This document shows positions 16,255-25,217 of a stretch of DNA of 64,000 nt, piece after piece. Source of the DNA: Psychromarinibacter halotolerans (GTDB lineage: Bacteria; Pseudomonadota; Alphaproteobacteria; Rhodobacterales; Rhodobacteraceae); NCBI RefSeq assembly GCF_029168315.1, contig NZ_JARGYD010000001.1, positions 496,001-560,000 of the forward strand, given 5' to 3'. Each line of letters opens with the position of its first letter. The stretch's first letter is position 1. A model generated the notes under the pieces. The model saw only the letters and a program-made list of their open reading frames with translations, searched no databases and was not told where the DNA came from. The translations under genes and the position numbers were made by a program.

Positions 16255-17040
16255 TCAGCGAATGACGTGGACGGTCTGGTCCCCGGCCAGAAGCGCATCC
16301 CCCAGACAGCTGCCGTCCAGCGCCTTCACAAGAAAACTCTGACCTTTATAGGCCGGCACCACGACCTGCGCCTTGGGGTTCAGCAGTGCGGGCATCGGCA
16401 GCAGGCGTCCGTACGGGTCGACCCAGTACAGCTGCAACGGAGTCTCGGGCCCGTCGTAGGTCAGCGAAAGCTCGGTCTCGCCCCCATCGTCGGCCGAGGC
16501 GACGCTACTGCCCGCAGGGCAGCCGGGACCGGGGGCGGGCTCGGCCACCGGGGCAGGGGTGTGCAAGTCCACGGGCTCTGGCGGCTGCCCCTCGTTGAAG
16601 GTGCAATCCTCGACCCGCAGCGCGGCGGCGGCGGTGCCGTTCAGCGCGATCTCAGCCACGGTGTCCCCCACGCCCAGCGTCGCGAGCGTGCCGTTGCGCA
16701 CCGCTTCCATCCCGTCGCGGGTCAGCCCAAGCCGGGTGCCGTCGGACGTGACCTGCGCCTCGACCGCGTAGACGGTGTCGTCGATGTCCAGCGACACCGC
16801 GTCCGTCGCAGCGCCTGACACAGAGGCCCAGACCGTCCACGACTCGTCTTGCAGGATCATCCGCACTTCGGTGCCATCAACCTCGCGTCGGGCCTCGCAG
16901 TGGTCGAAGGCATCGCCCTCGGACAGCGCGACGATCTCCCATGTTCCGGCCATGTCGAACCTGTCCTGCGCGGCGGCGGGGTCGGCGGCAAGCAGGGGCA
17001 GGGCGATTGCACCCGGAACAAAGCGGCGAAAGGTCTTCAT
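16255..17040 (-). CDS. Secreted protein with VHL-beta-like C-terminal domain
   Basis: 261 residues. The N-terminus MKTFRRFVPGAIALPLLAAD...AAAQ is a Sec signal peptide. Residues ~25-150 form an unassigned beta-rich domain with cysteines in FDHCEAR and VEDCTFN. A Pro-rich linker (about 155-178) leads to a C-terminal segment with ELSLTYDGPETPLQLYWVDP, RLLPMPALL, VVVPAYKGQSFLVK and DGSCLGDA. This order of strands (Trp-hydrophobic-Asp-x-x-Gly, then a Ty-x-Gly-like hydrophobic strand) resembles the VHL beta domain seen in some bacterial exported proteins; that assignment is tentative. It lies 37 bp downstream of an ABC solute-binding protein gene on the same strand and may be co-transcribed. Confidence 0.7.
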   Translation of the reverse strand: MKTFRRFVPGAIALPLLAADPAAAQDRFDMAGTWEIVALSEGDAFDHCEARREVDGTEVRMILQDESWTVWASVSGAATDAVSLDIDDTVYAVEAQVTSDGTRLGLTRDGMEAVRNGTLATLGVGDTVAEIALNGTAAAALRVEDCTFNEGQPPEPVDLHTPAPVAEPAPGPGCPAGSSVASADDGGETELSLTYDGPETPLQLYWVDPYGRLLPMPALLNPKAQVVVPAYKGQSFLVKALDGSCLGDALLAGDQTVHVIR

Positions 17041-17077
17041 CCAACGGTCCCCCGGCTGGTGGCGGCGCGTGGCCGGG

Positions 17078-18742
17078 TCAGGCCGGCGTCTTGGCCCACT
17101 TGTAATGATGATGTTCGAACGTGATGTGCTGGTCGGCGCCCATGACGCCCTCGACCGCGTGGCGATACAGCGAGCGCCAGTAGGGTTGGATCGTCACGCC
17201 TTCGGACTGGATCAGCTCTTCGCATTTCGCTGCGACCTCGGCCCGCGTTTCGGCGTCCGCCAGCGACAGCGCCTGCGCCAGCAGGCTGTCGAACTCGGGG
17301 TTCGACCACCCGAATTCGTTCCAAGCCTCGCCCGAGCGATAGGCCAGCGCCCAGATCTGAACCGCAAGCGGGCGGTGGTTCCAACTGGTCGACGAGAACG
17401 GGAAGGTGCTCCACTCGTCCCAATAGGTCGACCCGGGCAGGATCGTGCGCCGCACCGTCAGCCCGGCGTCGCGCATCTGTGCGGCGACCGCGTCCGAGGT
17501 GTTGCGCAGCCAGTCGTCGTCCAGCGAGATCAGCTCGAACTCGAAATCGGCCATCTCGGCCTCTTCCAACAGAGCGACGGCGGCGGTGGGGTCGAACACG
17601 GGATCGCCGATGTCGGCATACTCGGGGTGGATCGGCCCGGCGTGGTGGTTTTGCGCGACGACGCCACGGTTGCCATAGCCAAGCTCCAGCAGGATGCCGT
17701 TGTCGACCGCCATCGCAAGCGCACGCCGCACGCGGGGGTCGGCATAGGGCTTCCGGTCCCCCACTTCCGCCTGCTGGTTGGGGCGGATCACCGTGGTCGC
17801 CATCGTCAGCACCTCGGACTTCACGAAGCCCATGCCGTCCATCACGTCGATGAACTCGCCCACGGATTCGTGCAGCATGTCGACCTCTTCGCCGGCAAGC
17901 GCCGCCAGCCACGCGGCGGGGTCGGTGCCGAAGTCGAGGTATTCGATCCCGTCAAGGTACGGGCCACCGTAGACCTCGGTTCCCCACCACGTATGATCCG
18001 GCGCTCGGCTTAGGACGCATCGCGCGCCCGGCTCGTGCTCGGTGATCATGTAGGGGCCGGTGCCAACGGCGTTGATCACGTCCTCTGGATCGAAGGTTTC
18101 GTGAACCATTGCAGCGGGATAGTCGGCGAAGTTCGCAATCAGCGAGATGTCGGAAGCGGTCAGGTGCAGCGCCAGCGTCGTGTCGTCGACCACCTCGATT
18201 GCGCCGTCGATCGCCATGCCCGTGTCGTCGTCGATCAGCGCCGCCATGCGCCCGGCCATCGAATTGTCCGCAACGTCGCGCTCGCACCAGCGGCGGATGT
18301 TGCGGGCCACGTCCTCGGCGGTGAACGGGTCGCCATTGGTCCATGTCACGCCGGGACGGATCTTCAGCGTGTACTCGGTCGCGTCGTCGTTGGAGTCCCA
18401 GCTGTCCAGCAGCATCCCCCGGATCGAGCCGTCGTTGTTATACTCGACCAGGTATTCCAGCGTGCCGCGACACAGGTTGGCGATCTCGGGCCAGTCCCAG
18501 ACGCGGGTGTCCTTCAGGGCGCGCACCGACATCTGCACCCGCAGCGTGCCGCCTTCCGGCATGTCCTGCTGCGCAAGGGCGGGCTGCGCGGAGCCGATCA
18601 GCCCATAGGCCGCAGCGGCCCCGACGCCCAGCGACGTGGCGCGGGTCAGGAACTCGCGCCGGTCCATCAGGCCGGCACGGTGTTCCGTCGCGTACATTCG
18701 GGCCGCGGGGTGGATCGGACCCCTGTCGCTGCGCAGCGTCAT
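17078..18742 (-). CDS. ABC transporter solute-binding protein, family 5 (peptide/opine type), Tat-exported
   Basis: 554 residues from the ATG at 18742 (GGGAGA ribosome site 8 nt upstream). The N-terminus carries a twin-arginine motif in MDRREFLTRATSLGVGAAAA, cleaved near PALAQ, then the long three-lobed fold of SBP_bac_5 proteins: LEYLVEYNNDGSIRG, LKIRPGVTWTNGDPFTAEDV, GTGPYMITEHEPG and DPRVRRALAMAVD. It would bind a di/oligopeptide or similar solute in the periplasm. The usual permease and ATPase genes are absent on both sides, so it is an orphan here and must use a remote transporter. Confidence 0.9.
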   Translation of the reverse strand: MTLRSDRGPIHPAARMYATEHRAGLMDRREFLTRATSLGVGAAAAYGLIGSAQPALAQQDMPEGGTLRVQMSVRALKDTRVWDWPEIANLCRGTLEYLVEYNNDGSIRGMLLDSWDSNDDATEYTLKIRPGVTWTNGDPFTAEDVARNIRRWCERDVADNSMAGRMAALIDDDTGMAIDGAIEVVDDTTLALHLTASDISLIANFADYPAAMVHETFDPEDVINAVGTGPYMITEHEPGARCVLSRAPDHTWWGTEVYGGPYLDGIEYLDFGTDPAAWLAALAGEEVDMLHESVGEFIDVMDGMGFVKSEVLTMATTVIRPNQQAEVGDRKPYADPRVRRALAMAVDNGILLELGYGNRGVVAQNHHAGPIHPEYADIGDPVFDPTAAVALLEEAEMADFEFELISLDDDWLRNTSDAVAAQMRDAGLTVRRTILPGSTYWDEWSTFPFSSTSWNHRPLAVQIWALAYRSGEAWNEFGWSNPEFDSLLAQALSLADAETRAEVAAKCEELIQSEGVTIQPYWRSLYRHAVEGVMGADQHITFEHHHYKWAKTPA

Positions 18743-19041
18743 CGTTTTCTCCCTGCAGACACGTCTTCTTGCCGAACGCACCGCCGAGCCGCTGCAGCAC
18801 CTGTCGCAGGCGCGGGATGCGCGGGCCGTGGGGCGGATGCCTCCGTGCTTGGATGATTGCGGTTTCGACCGGGCCGAAACGGGTTTCACCCAAAGGAAAG
18901 GCGAGGCTTTGCCGCGATGCAAGCCAAATTACAGTGACTTGCTCGTTGACAGGACGGGGGCCCAAACGCGAAGGGACCGCCCGGCAGGTGCGCGGGCGGT
19001 CCCTTGTGTCTTTCCTGCGCGCCGATCCGCGCGGCCAGCCT
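18743..19041. other. 299-bp intergenic region between solute-binding protein and AraC genes
   Basis: No gene is seen. It holds the ribosome site and presumably the promoter of the solute-binding protein (transcribed leftward) and a terminator hairpin at 18971-19005 for the AraC-type gene on the same strand. Confidence 0.5.
18971..19005 (-). terminator. Perfect 13-bp hairpin downstream of AraC-family gene
   Basis: AAGGGACCGCCCG (18971-18983) is exactly inverted at 18993-19005 (CGGGCGGTCCCTT) with a 9-nt loop. It lies 37 nt after the end of the minus-strand AraC gene. No long T-run follows in that direction. Confidence 0.7.
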
Positions 19042-19869
19042 TTAGCTCAGCTTGCGGAAGGTGGTCGGCGTCACGCCGGTCTGTTTTTGAAACGCGCGGG
19101 TGAAATAGGCGGCCGAGTTGAAACCCAGCTCGTCCGCGATCTCTTTCACCGGGCGGCGCGTTTCGGTCAGCAGGCGACGCGCCTCGAAGTGGATGCGGTC
19201 TGCCAGCAGCGCCGAGGCCGACCGGCCGCTTGCGATCTTGCAGCACCGCGTCAGGTGCGTCGGCGTCACGCCCAGCTGCGCGGCGAAATAGTTGATCGTC
19301 TGGCCGTGCTTGAAGTCACGCTCCACCATCGCCGAATAGGCGGCGGCCAGCCTGCGGGCGGCGTCGGGATGCAGGTCCTGACGGTCGCCGCCATCGACTT
19401 CGCGGTCCAGCCAGACCGACAGCAGACCCGCATGGGCCAGCATCGCACGGTCTTTGCCGGGGCGGTCCGACTTCAGCTCGTTCTGGATGTTCTCGATCAT
19501 GTTCGAGAGTTCGGCCTGCTGCTGCACGTCGCGGAATCGCAGGTGCAGCGGCTCTTCGGGCAGGTTCAGCGACCGGTCAGGCGGCAGGTAAACGGCGGTG
19601 CCGAAGACCTGTCCGGTCATCTCGTAGCCGTGCATCGTGTTGGCCGGCAGGAACACCGCGTGGTGCGGACCGAAGCCGTGCGTCACGCCAGCGACGGTGA
19701 TGCGTCCCTGACCACGGGTGAACCACAGCAGCAAAGGCTGCGCGTAGGATCGCATCGCTTCGGTTCGCCAGCGCGTCTCGGGCGTGACACGCGGCAGGTT
19801 TTCGATACGGAACCGGCGCGTCTTGTGCGCCATGTTGATGTCGGGGCGGGTTTCGCTGAAAATCCTCAT
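19042..19869 (-). CDS. AraC-family transcriptional regulator
   Basis: 275 residues (an internal ATG at 19833 would drop 12). The N-terminal ~150 residues form a cupin-like sensing domain (LLLWFTRGQGRITVAG, GFGPHHAVFLPANTMHGY). The C-terminal ~100 carry two helix-turn-helix units: INYFAAQLGVTPTHLTRCCK and VKEIADELGFNSAAYFTRAF with the AraC signature GFNSAAYFTRAFQKQTGVTP. It probably controls the solute-binding protein gene immediately downstream on the same strand, or an adjacent carbon-source system; ligand unknown. Confidence 0.9.
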   Translation of the reverse strand: MRIFSETRPDINMAHKTRRFRIENLPRVTPETRWRTEAMRSYAQPLLLWFTRGQGRITVAGVTHGFGPHHAVFLPANTMHGYEMTGQVFGTAVYLPPDRSLNLPEEPLHLRFRDVQQQAELSNMIENIQNELKSDRPGKDRAMLAHAGLLSVWLDREVDGGDRQDLHPDAARRLAAAYSAMVERDFKHGQTINYFAAQLGVTPTHLTRCCKIASGRSASALLADRIHFEARRLLTETRRPVKEIADELGFNSAAYFTRAFQKQTGVTPTTFRKLS

Positions 19870-19963
19870 GGAATTCGATAATCGTCACTGTCCCAGGTGT
19901 CACAGTGCACTGTCCCACGAGAATGCCCGGACCGACGGCAGAATCAGTCCGATGAAATGGCAG

Positions 19964-20848
19964 TCAGGGCAGCACGACTGTCGTCCATTGACTCATCTTG
20001 GACCGAAACCACGTCCGTTGTCTCTTGGCGAATTGTCTTGTTGCGATTTTTCCGTCGGCAACTGCGGCTTTCAAGCACCGGTCGCCTTTCAGATAACCGA
20101 TTAATTCGGGTGCGCCGATGGCCTTTGCGGACGGCCACGTTAGGCGAAACCCCGCATCGAGGTTGGCGCGGGCCTCGTCCAGCGCGCCGTCGGCAATCAT
20201 GGCATCAAAGCGGCGGTCGATGCGTTCGCCCAGCCAATCCCGGTCGGCATCCAGCAAGACGGGCTGCGCATTCGCCAGCGGCAGCAGCGGCGGCGGCGTG
20301 TCGTCCTGCCACGCGGCGATGCCCCGTCCGGTGGTCGTCAGCACCTCCCACGCGCGCTGCACGCGCATCGGGTTGCGGGTGTCGATCCGCGCGGCCGAGG
20401 CTTCATCCAGATCCGCCAGCAGTGCCGGCAAGCCTTCGTCGCGCAGGATCGACGTCGCGCGGTCGCGGACCTCTGGCGGGGTCGGGGGGATGGACGCCAG
20501 CCCCGAGGTCAGCGCGGTGAAGTATAACCCCGTGCCGCCCACGATCACCGGACGCGCGTCGCCGTTCAGGATCGGTTGCAGGTCGCGCAGCCAGTGGCCG
20601 ACCGAGTATTCGGCATCGCCCGCGACATGGCCGTACAGCAGATGCGGGGCCACCGATTCCTCGTCCGGGCCGGGCCGCGCCGTCAGGACCCGCCAGTTCG
20701 CAAAGACCTGAAGCGCATCGGCATTGACGATCACGCCGCCGTGGCGGCTGACCACCTCTAGCGCCAGTGCGGACTTGCCGCTGGCGGTCGGGCCCGCGAT
20801 GAGAACGGGGCGCTCGGCGTCGAGCGAGCTTAGCCAGCCGTCGCGCAT
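19964..20848 (-). CDS. miaA: tRNA dimethylallyltransferase
   Basis: 294 residues. P-loop GPTASGKSALALE (about 19-31), the conserved NADALQVF (the family usually has DSxQxY), the PVIVGGTGLYFTAL segment and ARIDTRNPMRVQRAWEV are all MiaA landmarks, with ATRQFAKRQRTWFR near the C-terminus. It transfers dimethylallyl from DMAPP to A37 of tRNAs reading UNN codons. DMAPP comes from the MEP pathway, whose dxr lies 4 kb away. Divergent from pyrH. Confidence 0.95.
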   Translation of the reverse strand: MRDGWLSSLDAERPVLIAGPTASGKSALALEVVSRHGGVIVNADALQVFANWRVLTARPGPDEESVAPHLLYGHVAGDAEYSVGHWLRDLQPILNGDARPVIVGGTGLYFTALTSGLASIPPTPPEVRDRATSILRDEGLPALLADLDEASAARIDTRNPMRVQRAWEVLTTTGRGIAAWQDDTPPPLLPLANAQPVLLDADRDWLGERIDRRFDAMIADGALDEARANLDAGFRLTWPSAKAIGAPELIGYLKGDRCLKAAVADGKIATRQFAKRQRTWFRSKMSQWTTVVLP

Positions 20849-20927
20849 AGGGTCGGTTCCGGATTGAACATGGAGGCCTTTTCCGACATTTTGCCGGCGG
20901 AGTTAAGGGGCGACCAGGGGCGATGCC

Positions 20928-21665
20928 ATGACCGAAGCCGCAGCGATGACGCCGGGCACCAAGTATAACCGTGTTTTGTTGAAGATTTCCGGCGAGGCGC
21001 TGATGGGCGACCAAGGCTACGGCCTGCACCCGCCGACCGTCGAGCGGATCGCGAAAGAAGTGAAATCGGTCCACGACCTTGGCGTCGAGATCTGCATGGT
21101 GATCGGCGGCGGCAACATTTTCCGCGGGCTTGCGGGCTCGGCGCAGGGGATGGAACGGACCACCGCCGACTATATGGGCATGCTGGCCACCGTGATGAAC
21201 GCGCTGGCGATGCAGTCCGCGCTGGAAGGCCACGGCGTCTTCACCCGGGTGATCAGCGCGATCCGCATGGACGAGGTCGCCGAACCCTACATCCGCCGCC
21301 GCGCGGTGCGTCACCTTGAAAAGAAACGTGTCTGCATCTTCGCTGCCGGTACTGGCAACCCGTATTTCACCACCGACACCGCCGCCACGCTGCGCGCCAA
21401 CGAGATGGCGTGCGAGGCGATCTTCAAGGGCACCAAGGTCGACGGCGTCTATGACAGCGACCCCAAGAAGAACCCGGACGCGAAGCGGTACGAGAAGGTG
21501 ACCTACGACGAGGTGCTGCAAAAGCACCTTGGCGTGATGGACGCCTCGGCCATCGCTTTGGCGCGCGACAACTCGCTTCCGATCATCGTGTTCTCGCTGG
21601 ACGAACCCGGCGGGTTCCGCGGCATCCTTGCGGGGCAGGGAACCTACACGACGGTGCACGGCTAG
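20928..21665 (+). CDS. pyrH: UMP kinase
   Basis: 245 residues, standard length. Amino-acid-kinase fold with VLLKISGEALMGDQGYG (about 16-32), VIGGGNIFRG, DYMGMLATVMNALA, AAGTGNPYFTTDTAA and VDGVYDSDPKKNPDA. It phosphorylates UMP to UDP and is usually GTP-activated and UTP-inhibited. It is the first gene of the pyrH-frr-uppS-cdsA-dxr-rseP run, a widely conserved order. Its ATG at 20928 is preceded by a GGGGCGATGCC context; an internal ATG (MTPGTKYNR) is possible. Confidence 0.97.
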   Translation: MTEAAAMTPGTKYNRVLLKISGEALMGDQGYGLHPPTVERIAKEVKSVHDLGVEICMVIGGGNIFRGLAGSAQGMERTTADYMGMLATVMNALAMQSALEGHGVFTRVISAIRMDEVAEPYIRRRAVRHLEKKRVCIFAAGTGNPYFTTDTAATLRANEMACEAIFKGTKVDGVYDSDPKKNPDAKRYEKVTYDEVLQKHLGVMDASAIALARDNSLPIIVFSLDEPGGFRGILAGQGTYTTVHG

Positions 21666-21831
21666 TTCACGTCGCGTCCGCGCGGCCCGCATCCGGCGCC
21701 GCGCGGCAAACGCCCTTGTCGTGCCGCCCGGTCGGCGGAGTGGCGCAAATGACTGGGATGAAAGCTATACATCCGGCCGTCGATGGCCTAGAACCCGGCA
21801 ACACGAAGACAGAGTTAACGGAACCCGCAGC

Positions 21832-22395
21832 ATGTCCGAAGAAACCACGATCGACATCGACGACCTGAACCGCCGCATGGACGGCGCGATGACCTCGCTG
21901 CGGCAGGAATTCGCCTCGCTTCGGACCGGGCGCGCCTCGGCCTCGATGGTCGAGCCGATCACGGTCGACGCCTACGGCGCCCAGACCCCGATCAACCAGG
22001 TGGGGACGGTCAACGTGCCCGAACCGCGGATGGTCACCATCAACGTCTGGGACAAGGGCCTTGTAAACAAGGTGGAGAAGGCGATCCGCGAAAGCGGGCT
22101 GGGCATCAACCCGCAGATGAACGGCACGATCATCATGCTGCCGATCCCCGAGCTGAACGAGGAACGCCGCCGCGAGCTGACCAAGGTCGCTGGCCAGTAC
22201 GCCGAGAACGCCCGCGTCGCGATCCGCAACGTGCGCCGCGACGGCATGGAGCAGCTCAAGAAGGGCAAGAACGAAGGCATGTCCGAGGACGAGCAGAAGC
22301 TCTGGCATGACGAGATCCAGGAATTGACCGACCGCCACATCAAGGCCGTCGACACCGCGCTTGAGACCAAGCAGGAAGAGATCATGCAGGTGTGA
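21832..22395 (+). CDS. frr: Ribosome recycling factor
   Basis: 187 residues from the ATG at 21832 (MSEETTIDIDDLNRRMDGAM); upstream in-frame sequence is not family-like. Landmarks: SLRTGRASASMVEPI, the beta-rich middle INQVGTVNVPEPRMVTI, LPIPELNEERRRELTKVA and VRRDGMEQLKK. It separates ribosomal subunits with EF-G after termination. It follows pyrH after a 166-bp gap that could hold its own promoter (GCTATACAT around 21766). Confidence 0.97.
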   Translation: MSEETTIDIDDLNRRMDGAMTSLRQEFASLRTGRASASMVEPITVDAYGAQTPINQVGTVNVPEPRMVTINVWDKGLVNKVEKAIRESGLGINPQMNGTIIMLPIPELNEERRRELTKVAGQYAENARVAIRNVRRDGMEQLKKGKNEGMSEDEQKLWHDEIQELTDRHIKAVDTALETKQEEIMQV

Positions 22396-22521
22396 CACCG
22401 TCACCCTGCACCCGGTCGGGCGCCTTTTGGGTGGCCTGCTCCGGACGCGGCCGTTTAGGGTCGTGAGGTACAATAAATTTGACCCCACCGACTTGAAGTG
22501 GCGAGGCTAGGAGCGAAAGTT

Positions 22522-23241
22522 ATGGCGGAAGTGCGAAAGACAGGCGCCGAGCATGTCGCGCTTATCATGGATGGCAACGGACGCTGGGCGCAGGCGCGCG
22601 GCAAGCCCCGGCTGTACGGCCACCACGCCGGTGCCAAGCGGGTGAAGGAAATCGTCCGCGCCTGTCCCGACATCGGCGTCAAGTATCTGACAATCTTCGC
22701 CTTCTCGACCGAGAACTGGAAACGCACCCAGTCCGAGGTGGCCGGCCTGATGAGCCTGTTCCGCCGCTATATCCAGCGCGAGGCCCGCGATCTGCTGGCC
22801 GAGGGCGTGCGGGTCCGTTTCATCGGCGACCGCCTGCGTCTGGACCGCAAGCTGCAAAAGCTGATGGACGAGCTGGAGCTTCTGACCTCGAGAAACGACA
22901 AGGTGCACCTGACCATCGCGCTGAACTACGGCGGCCGGGACGAGGTTGCCCGCGCCACCAAGCGCCTTGCGCAAGACGTGGCCGATGGCCGTCTCGATCC
23001 TGCGAAGGTGGATGAAGAAACCCTGCCTAAGTATCTGGATACATGCGTTCTTCCGGACCCGGACCTGGTGATCCGCACCAGCGGCGAGGCGCGGATCTCG
23101 AACTTTCTGCTGTGGCAGTCGGCCTATGCCGAATATGAATTCATCGACACCCTGTGGCCCGACTTCAGCCCCGAGATCTTCGGTGGCATCGTCAAGAACT
23201 TCGCGGGCCGCGAACGCCGGTACGGTGCCGTCCTGACATGA
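22522..23241 (+). CDS. uppS: Isoprenyl (undecaprenyl) diphosphate synthase
   Basis: 239 residues from the ATG at 22522, chosen because AGGAG at 22509-22513 is 8 nt upstream; a GTG at 22498 would add 8 residues. The cis-prenyltransferase signature HVALIMDGNGRWAQARG (about 12-28), HHAGAKRVKEIV, TIFAFSTENWKR, LTIALNYGGRDE and DLVIRTSGEARISNFLLWQS are intact. It makes the C55 carrier lipid for peptidoglycan and O-antigen. Coupled to cdsA by an ATGA overlap. Confidence 0.97.
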   Translation: MAEVRKTGAEHVALIMDGNGRWAQARGKPRLYGHHAGAKRVKEIVRACPDIGVKYLTIFAFSTENWKRTQSEVAGLMSLFRRYIQREARDLLAEGVRVRFIGDRLRLDRKLQKLMDELELLTSRNDKVHLTIALNYGGRDEVARATKRLAQDVADGRLDPAKVDEETLPKYLDTCVLPDPDLVIRTSGEARISNFLLWQSAYAEYEFIDTLWPDFSPEIFGGIVKNFAGRERRYGAVLT

Positions 23242-24032
23242 AGTGGCGTGGGCGCAGCTGGGAAGACCTGCGCCCCAGGGTCATTACCAGTGCGGTTCTG
23301 ACTACGGTGGGGGTGGTCGTCGTTTACGCCGGCGGAACGCTGTTCGCGCTTGCCGCTGCGGTCGCCGTGGCGGTGATGCTGTGGGAACTGTCGACGATGC
23401 TGGCACCGTCGAAAGGGTCCGAAGCGTTGCAAATCGCGCTGCTGGGCGCCGCCGCGCTGCTTCTGGCGCGGTTCTTGCCGCCGATCTTCACCCTGCCGCT
23501 GCTGGCCGCGCCCGCCATCGTCGGGGCAAGCCTGCTGAAAAAGCACATCGCGATCTTTCTGGGATTCGGCTTCGCCACGCTGGTGTTCGGACACGGCATG
23601 GTCTGGGCGCGTGAGGTGCACGGGCTGGTTTGGCTGTTGTGGCTGATCTTCACCATCGTCGCGACCGACGTGGCGGGCTACTTCGGTGGCCGCTCGTTGG
23701 GTGGGCCGAAGTTCTGGCCTGCCGTCAGCCCCAAGAAAACATGGTCCGGCGTGGTGTGCGGCTGGATCGCGGCGGCGCTGGTGTCGCTGATCTTCCTGCG
23801 CATCACCGACGCGGGCCGCGACCTGATCTGGATCTCGGTCCTGCTGAGCTTCGCGTCGCAGCTTGGCGACATCGCGGAAAGCGCGGTGAAGCGGAAGATG
23901 AACGTGAAGGACAGCTCGAACCTGCTGCCCGGCCACGGTGGCCTGCTGGACCGGTTCGACGGGCTAATGGGCGGCGCGCTGTTCATGCTGCTGGTGGCGC
24001 AAATCGTGGACGTACCTGACCTTATCCTGTGA
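23238..24032 (+). CDS. cdsA: Phosphatidate cytidylyltransferase
   Basis: 264 residues from the ATG overlapping the uppS stop (MKWRGRSWEDLRPRV). Around seven hydrophobic helices and the CTP-transferase signature near the C-terminus, spanning about 215-242 with SQLGDIAESAVKRKMNVKD and GHGGLLDRFDGL. It forms CDP-diacylglycerol from phosphatidate in the inner membrane. Followed 1 nt later by dxr. Confidence 0.95.
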   Translation: MKWRGRSWEDLRPRVITSAVLTTVGVVVVYAGGTLFALAAAVAVAVMLWELSTMLAPSKGSEALQIALLGAAALLLARFLPPIFTLPLLAAPAIVGASLLKKHIAIFLGFGFATLVFGHGMVWAREVHGLVWLLWLIFTIVATDVAGYFGGRSLGGPKFWPAVSPKKTWSGVVCGWIAAALVSLIFLRITDAGRDLIWISVLLSFASQLGDIAESAVKRKMNVKDSSNLLPGHGGLLDRFDGLMGGALFMLLVAQIVDVPDLIL

Positions 24033-24033
24033 C

Positions 24034-25206
24034 ATGACCCGCCGCGTATCGATCTTCGGGGCCACTGGGTCCATCGGACAAAACACCATAGACCTGATCG
24101 ACCGCGACCCGGACGGGTTCGAGGTCGTGGCGCTGACCGGCGGCGGCAATATTGCCCAGCTGGCAGCCGACGCGCGGCGCCTTAACGCCCAAGTCGCCGT
24201 GACCGCGCACGAGGACCGGCTGCCCGAACTGCGCGACGCGCTCGCGGGCTCCGGCGTCGAGGCGGCGGCGGGCGAGGGGGCGCTGATCGAAGCCGCCGAA
24301 CGTCCGGCCGACTGGATCATGTCCGCCATCGTGGGGGCCGCCGGGCTGCCGCCGGGGCTGGCCGCGTTGAAGCACGGCACGACGCTGGCGCTGGCGAACA
24401 AGGAAAGCCTTGTCACCGCCGGGCCGCTCTTGATGCGCACCGCGGCCAAGCATGGCGCGACCATCCTGCCGGTCGACAGCGAGCATTCGGGCGTGTTTCA
24501 GGCGCTGGTGGGCGAAAACATCGCAGACGTCGAGCGCATCTTGATCACAGCCTCGGGCGGCGCGTTCCGCGACTGGCCGCTGGACAAGCTGGCCGACGCG
24601 ACGCCGGAACAGGCGGCGACGCATCCCAACTGGGTCATGGGCCAGCGGATCACCATCGACAGCGCGACGATGTTCAACAAGGCGCTGGAACTGATCGAGA
24701 CCAAGGAATTCTTCGACGTCCTGCCGTCGCAGATCGAGGTGCTGGTGCATCCCGAAAGCCTGATCCACGCGCTGGTGGGCTTTCGCGACGGCGCGCTGAT
24801 GGCGCATCTTGGCCCGCCCGATATGCGTCACGCCATCGGTTATGCGCTGCACTGGCCCGCGCGGGGCGACGTTCCCGTCGAACGGCTGGACCTTGCCCGC
24901 ATCGCGCAGCTGACCTTCCGCCCGCCGTCCGAGGCGCGCTGGCCCGCGTTGCGGCTTGCGCGCGAGGTGATGGAAACCGGCGGCTTGGCGGGCGCGGCGT
25001 TCAACGCGGCGAAAGAAAAAGCCCTCGATGCCTTTATCGAAAAACGGATTCGATTTACTGCAATGGCAGAGATAGTCGATACGGTTTTGACACGATTGTC
25101 ATCCGATCCGGGCCTTAGTTCGGCCCAAATCGATCTTGATAACGTCCGGCAAATGGATCAACTGGCCCGGGTTCGGGCCGCAGAGGCGATCCGCGAAAAC
25201 ACATAA
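24034..25206 (+). CDS. dxr: 1-deoxy-D-xylulose-5-phosphate reductoisomerase
   Basis: 390 residues. NADPH-binding FGATGSIGQNTIDLI at the N-terminus, ALANKESLVTAGPLL, PVDSEHSGVFQAL (metal-binding Asp and Glu), ITASGGAFRDW, GQRITIDSATMFNKALELIE, and LVHPESLIHALV. It makes MEP, committing carbon to isoprenoids used by uppS and miaA in this window. Normal length and complete active site. Confidence 0.97.
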   Translation: MTRRVSIFGATGSIGQNTIDLIDRDPDGFEVVALTGGGNIAQLAADARRLNAQVAVTAHEDRLPELRDALAGSGVEAAAGEGALIEAAERPADWIMSAIVGAAGLPPGLAALKHGTTLALANKESLVTAGPLLMRTAAKHGATILPVDSEHSGVFQALVGENIADVERILITASGGAFRDWPLDKLADATPEQAATHPNWVMGQRITIDSATMFNKALELIETKEFFDVLPSQIEVLVHPESLIHALVGFRDGALMAHLGPPDMRHAIGYALHWPARGDVPVERLDLARIAQLTFRPPSEARWPALRLAREVMETGGLAGAAFNAAKEKALDAFIEKRIRFTAMAEIVDTVLTRLSSDPGLSSAQIDLDNVRQMDQLARVRAAEAIRENT

Positions 25207-25217
25207 GAGGCAGCAGT

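Noticed and set aside
22441..22500. Possible sigma70 promoter (TACAAT) upstream of uppS
   Set aside because: A -10-like hexamer is present, but no acceptable -35 at 16-18 nt, so I did not list it.
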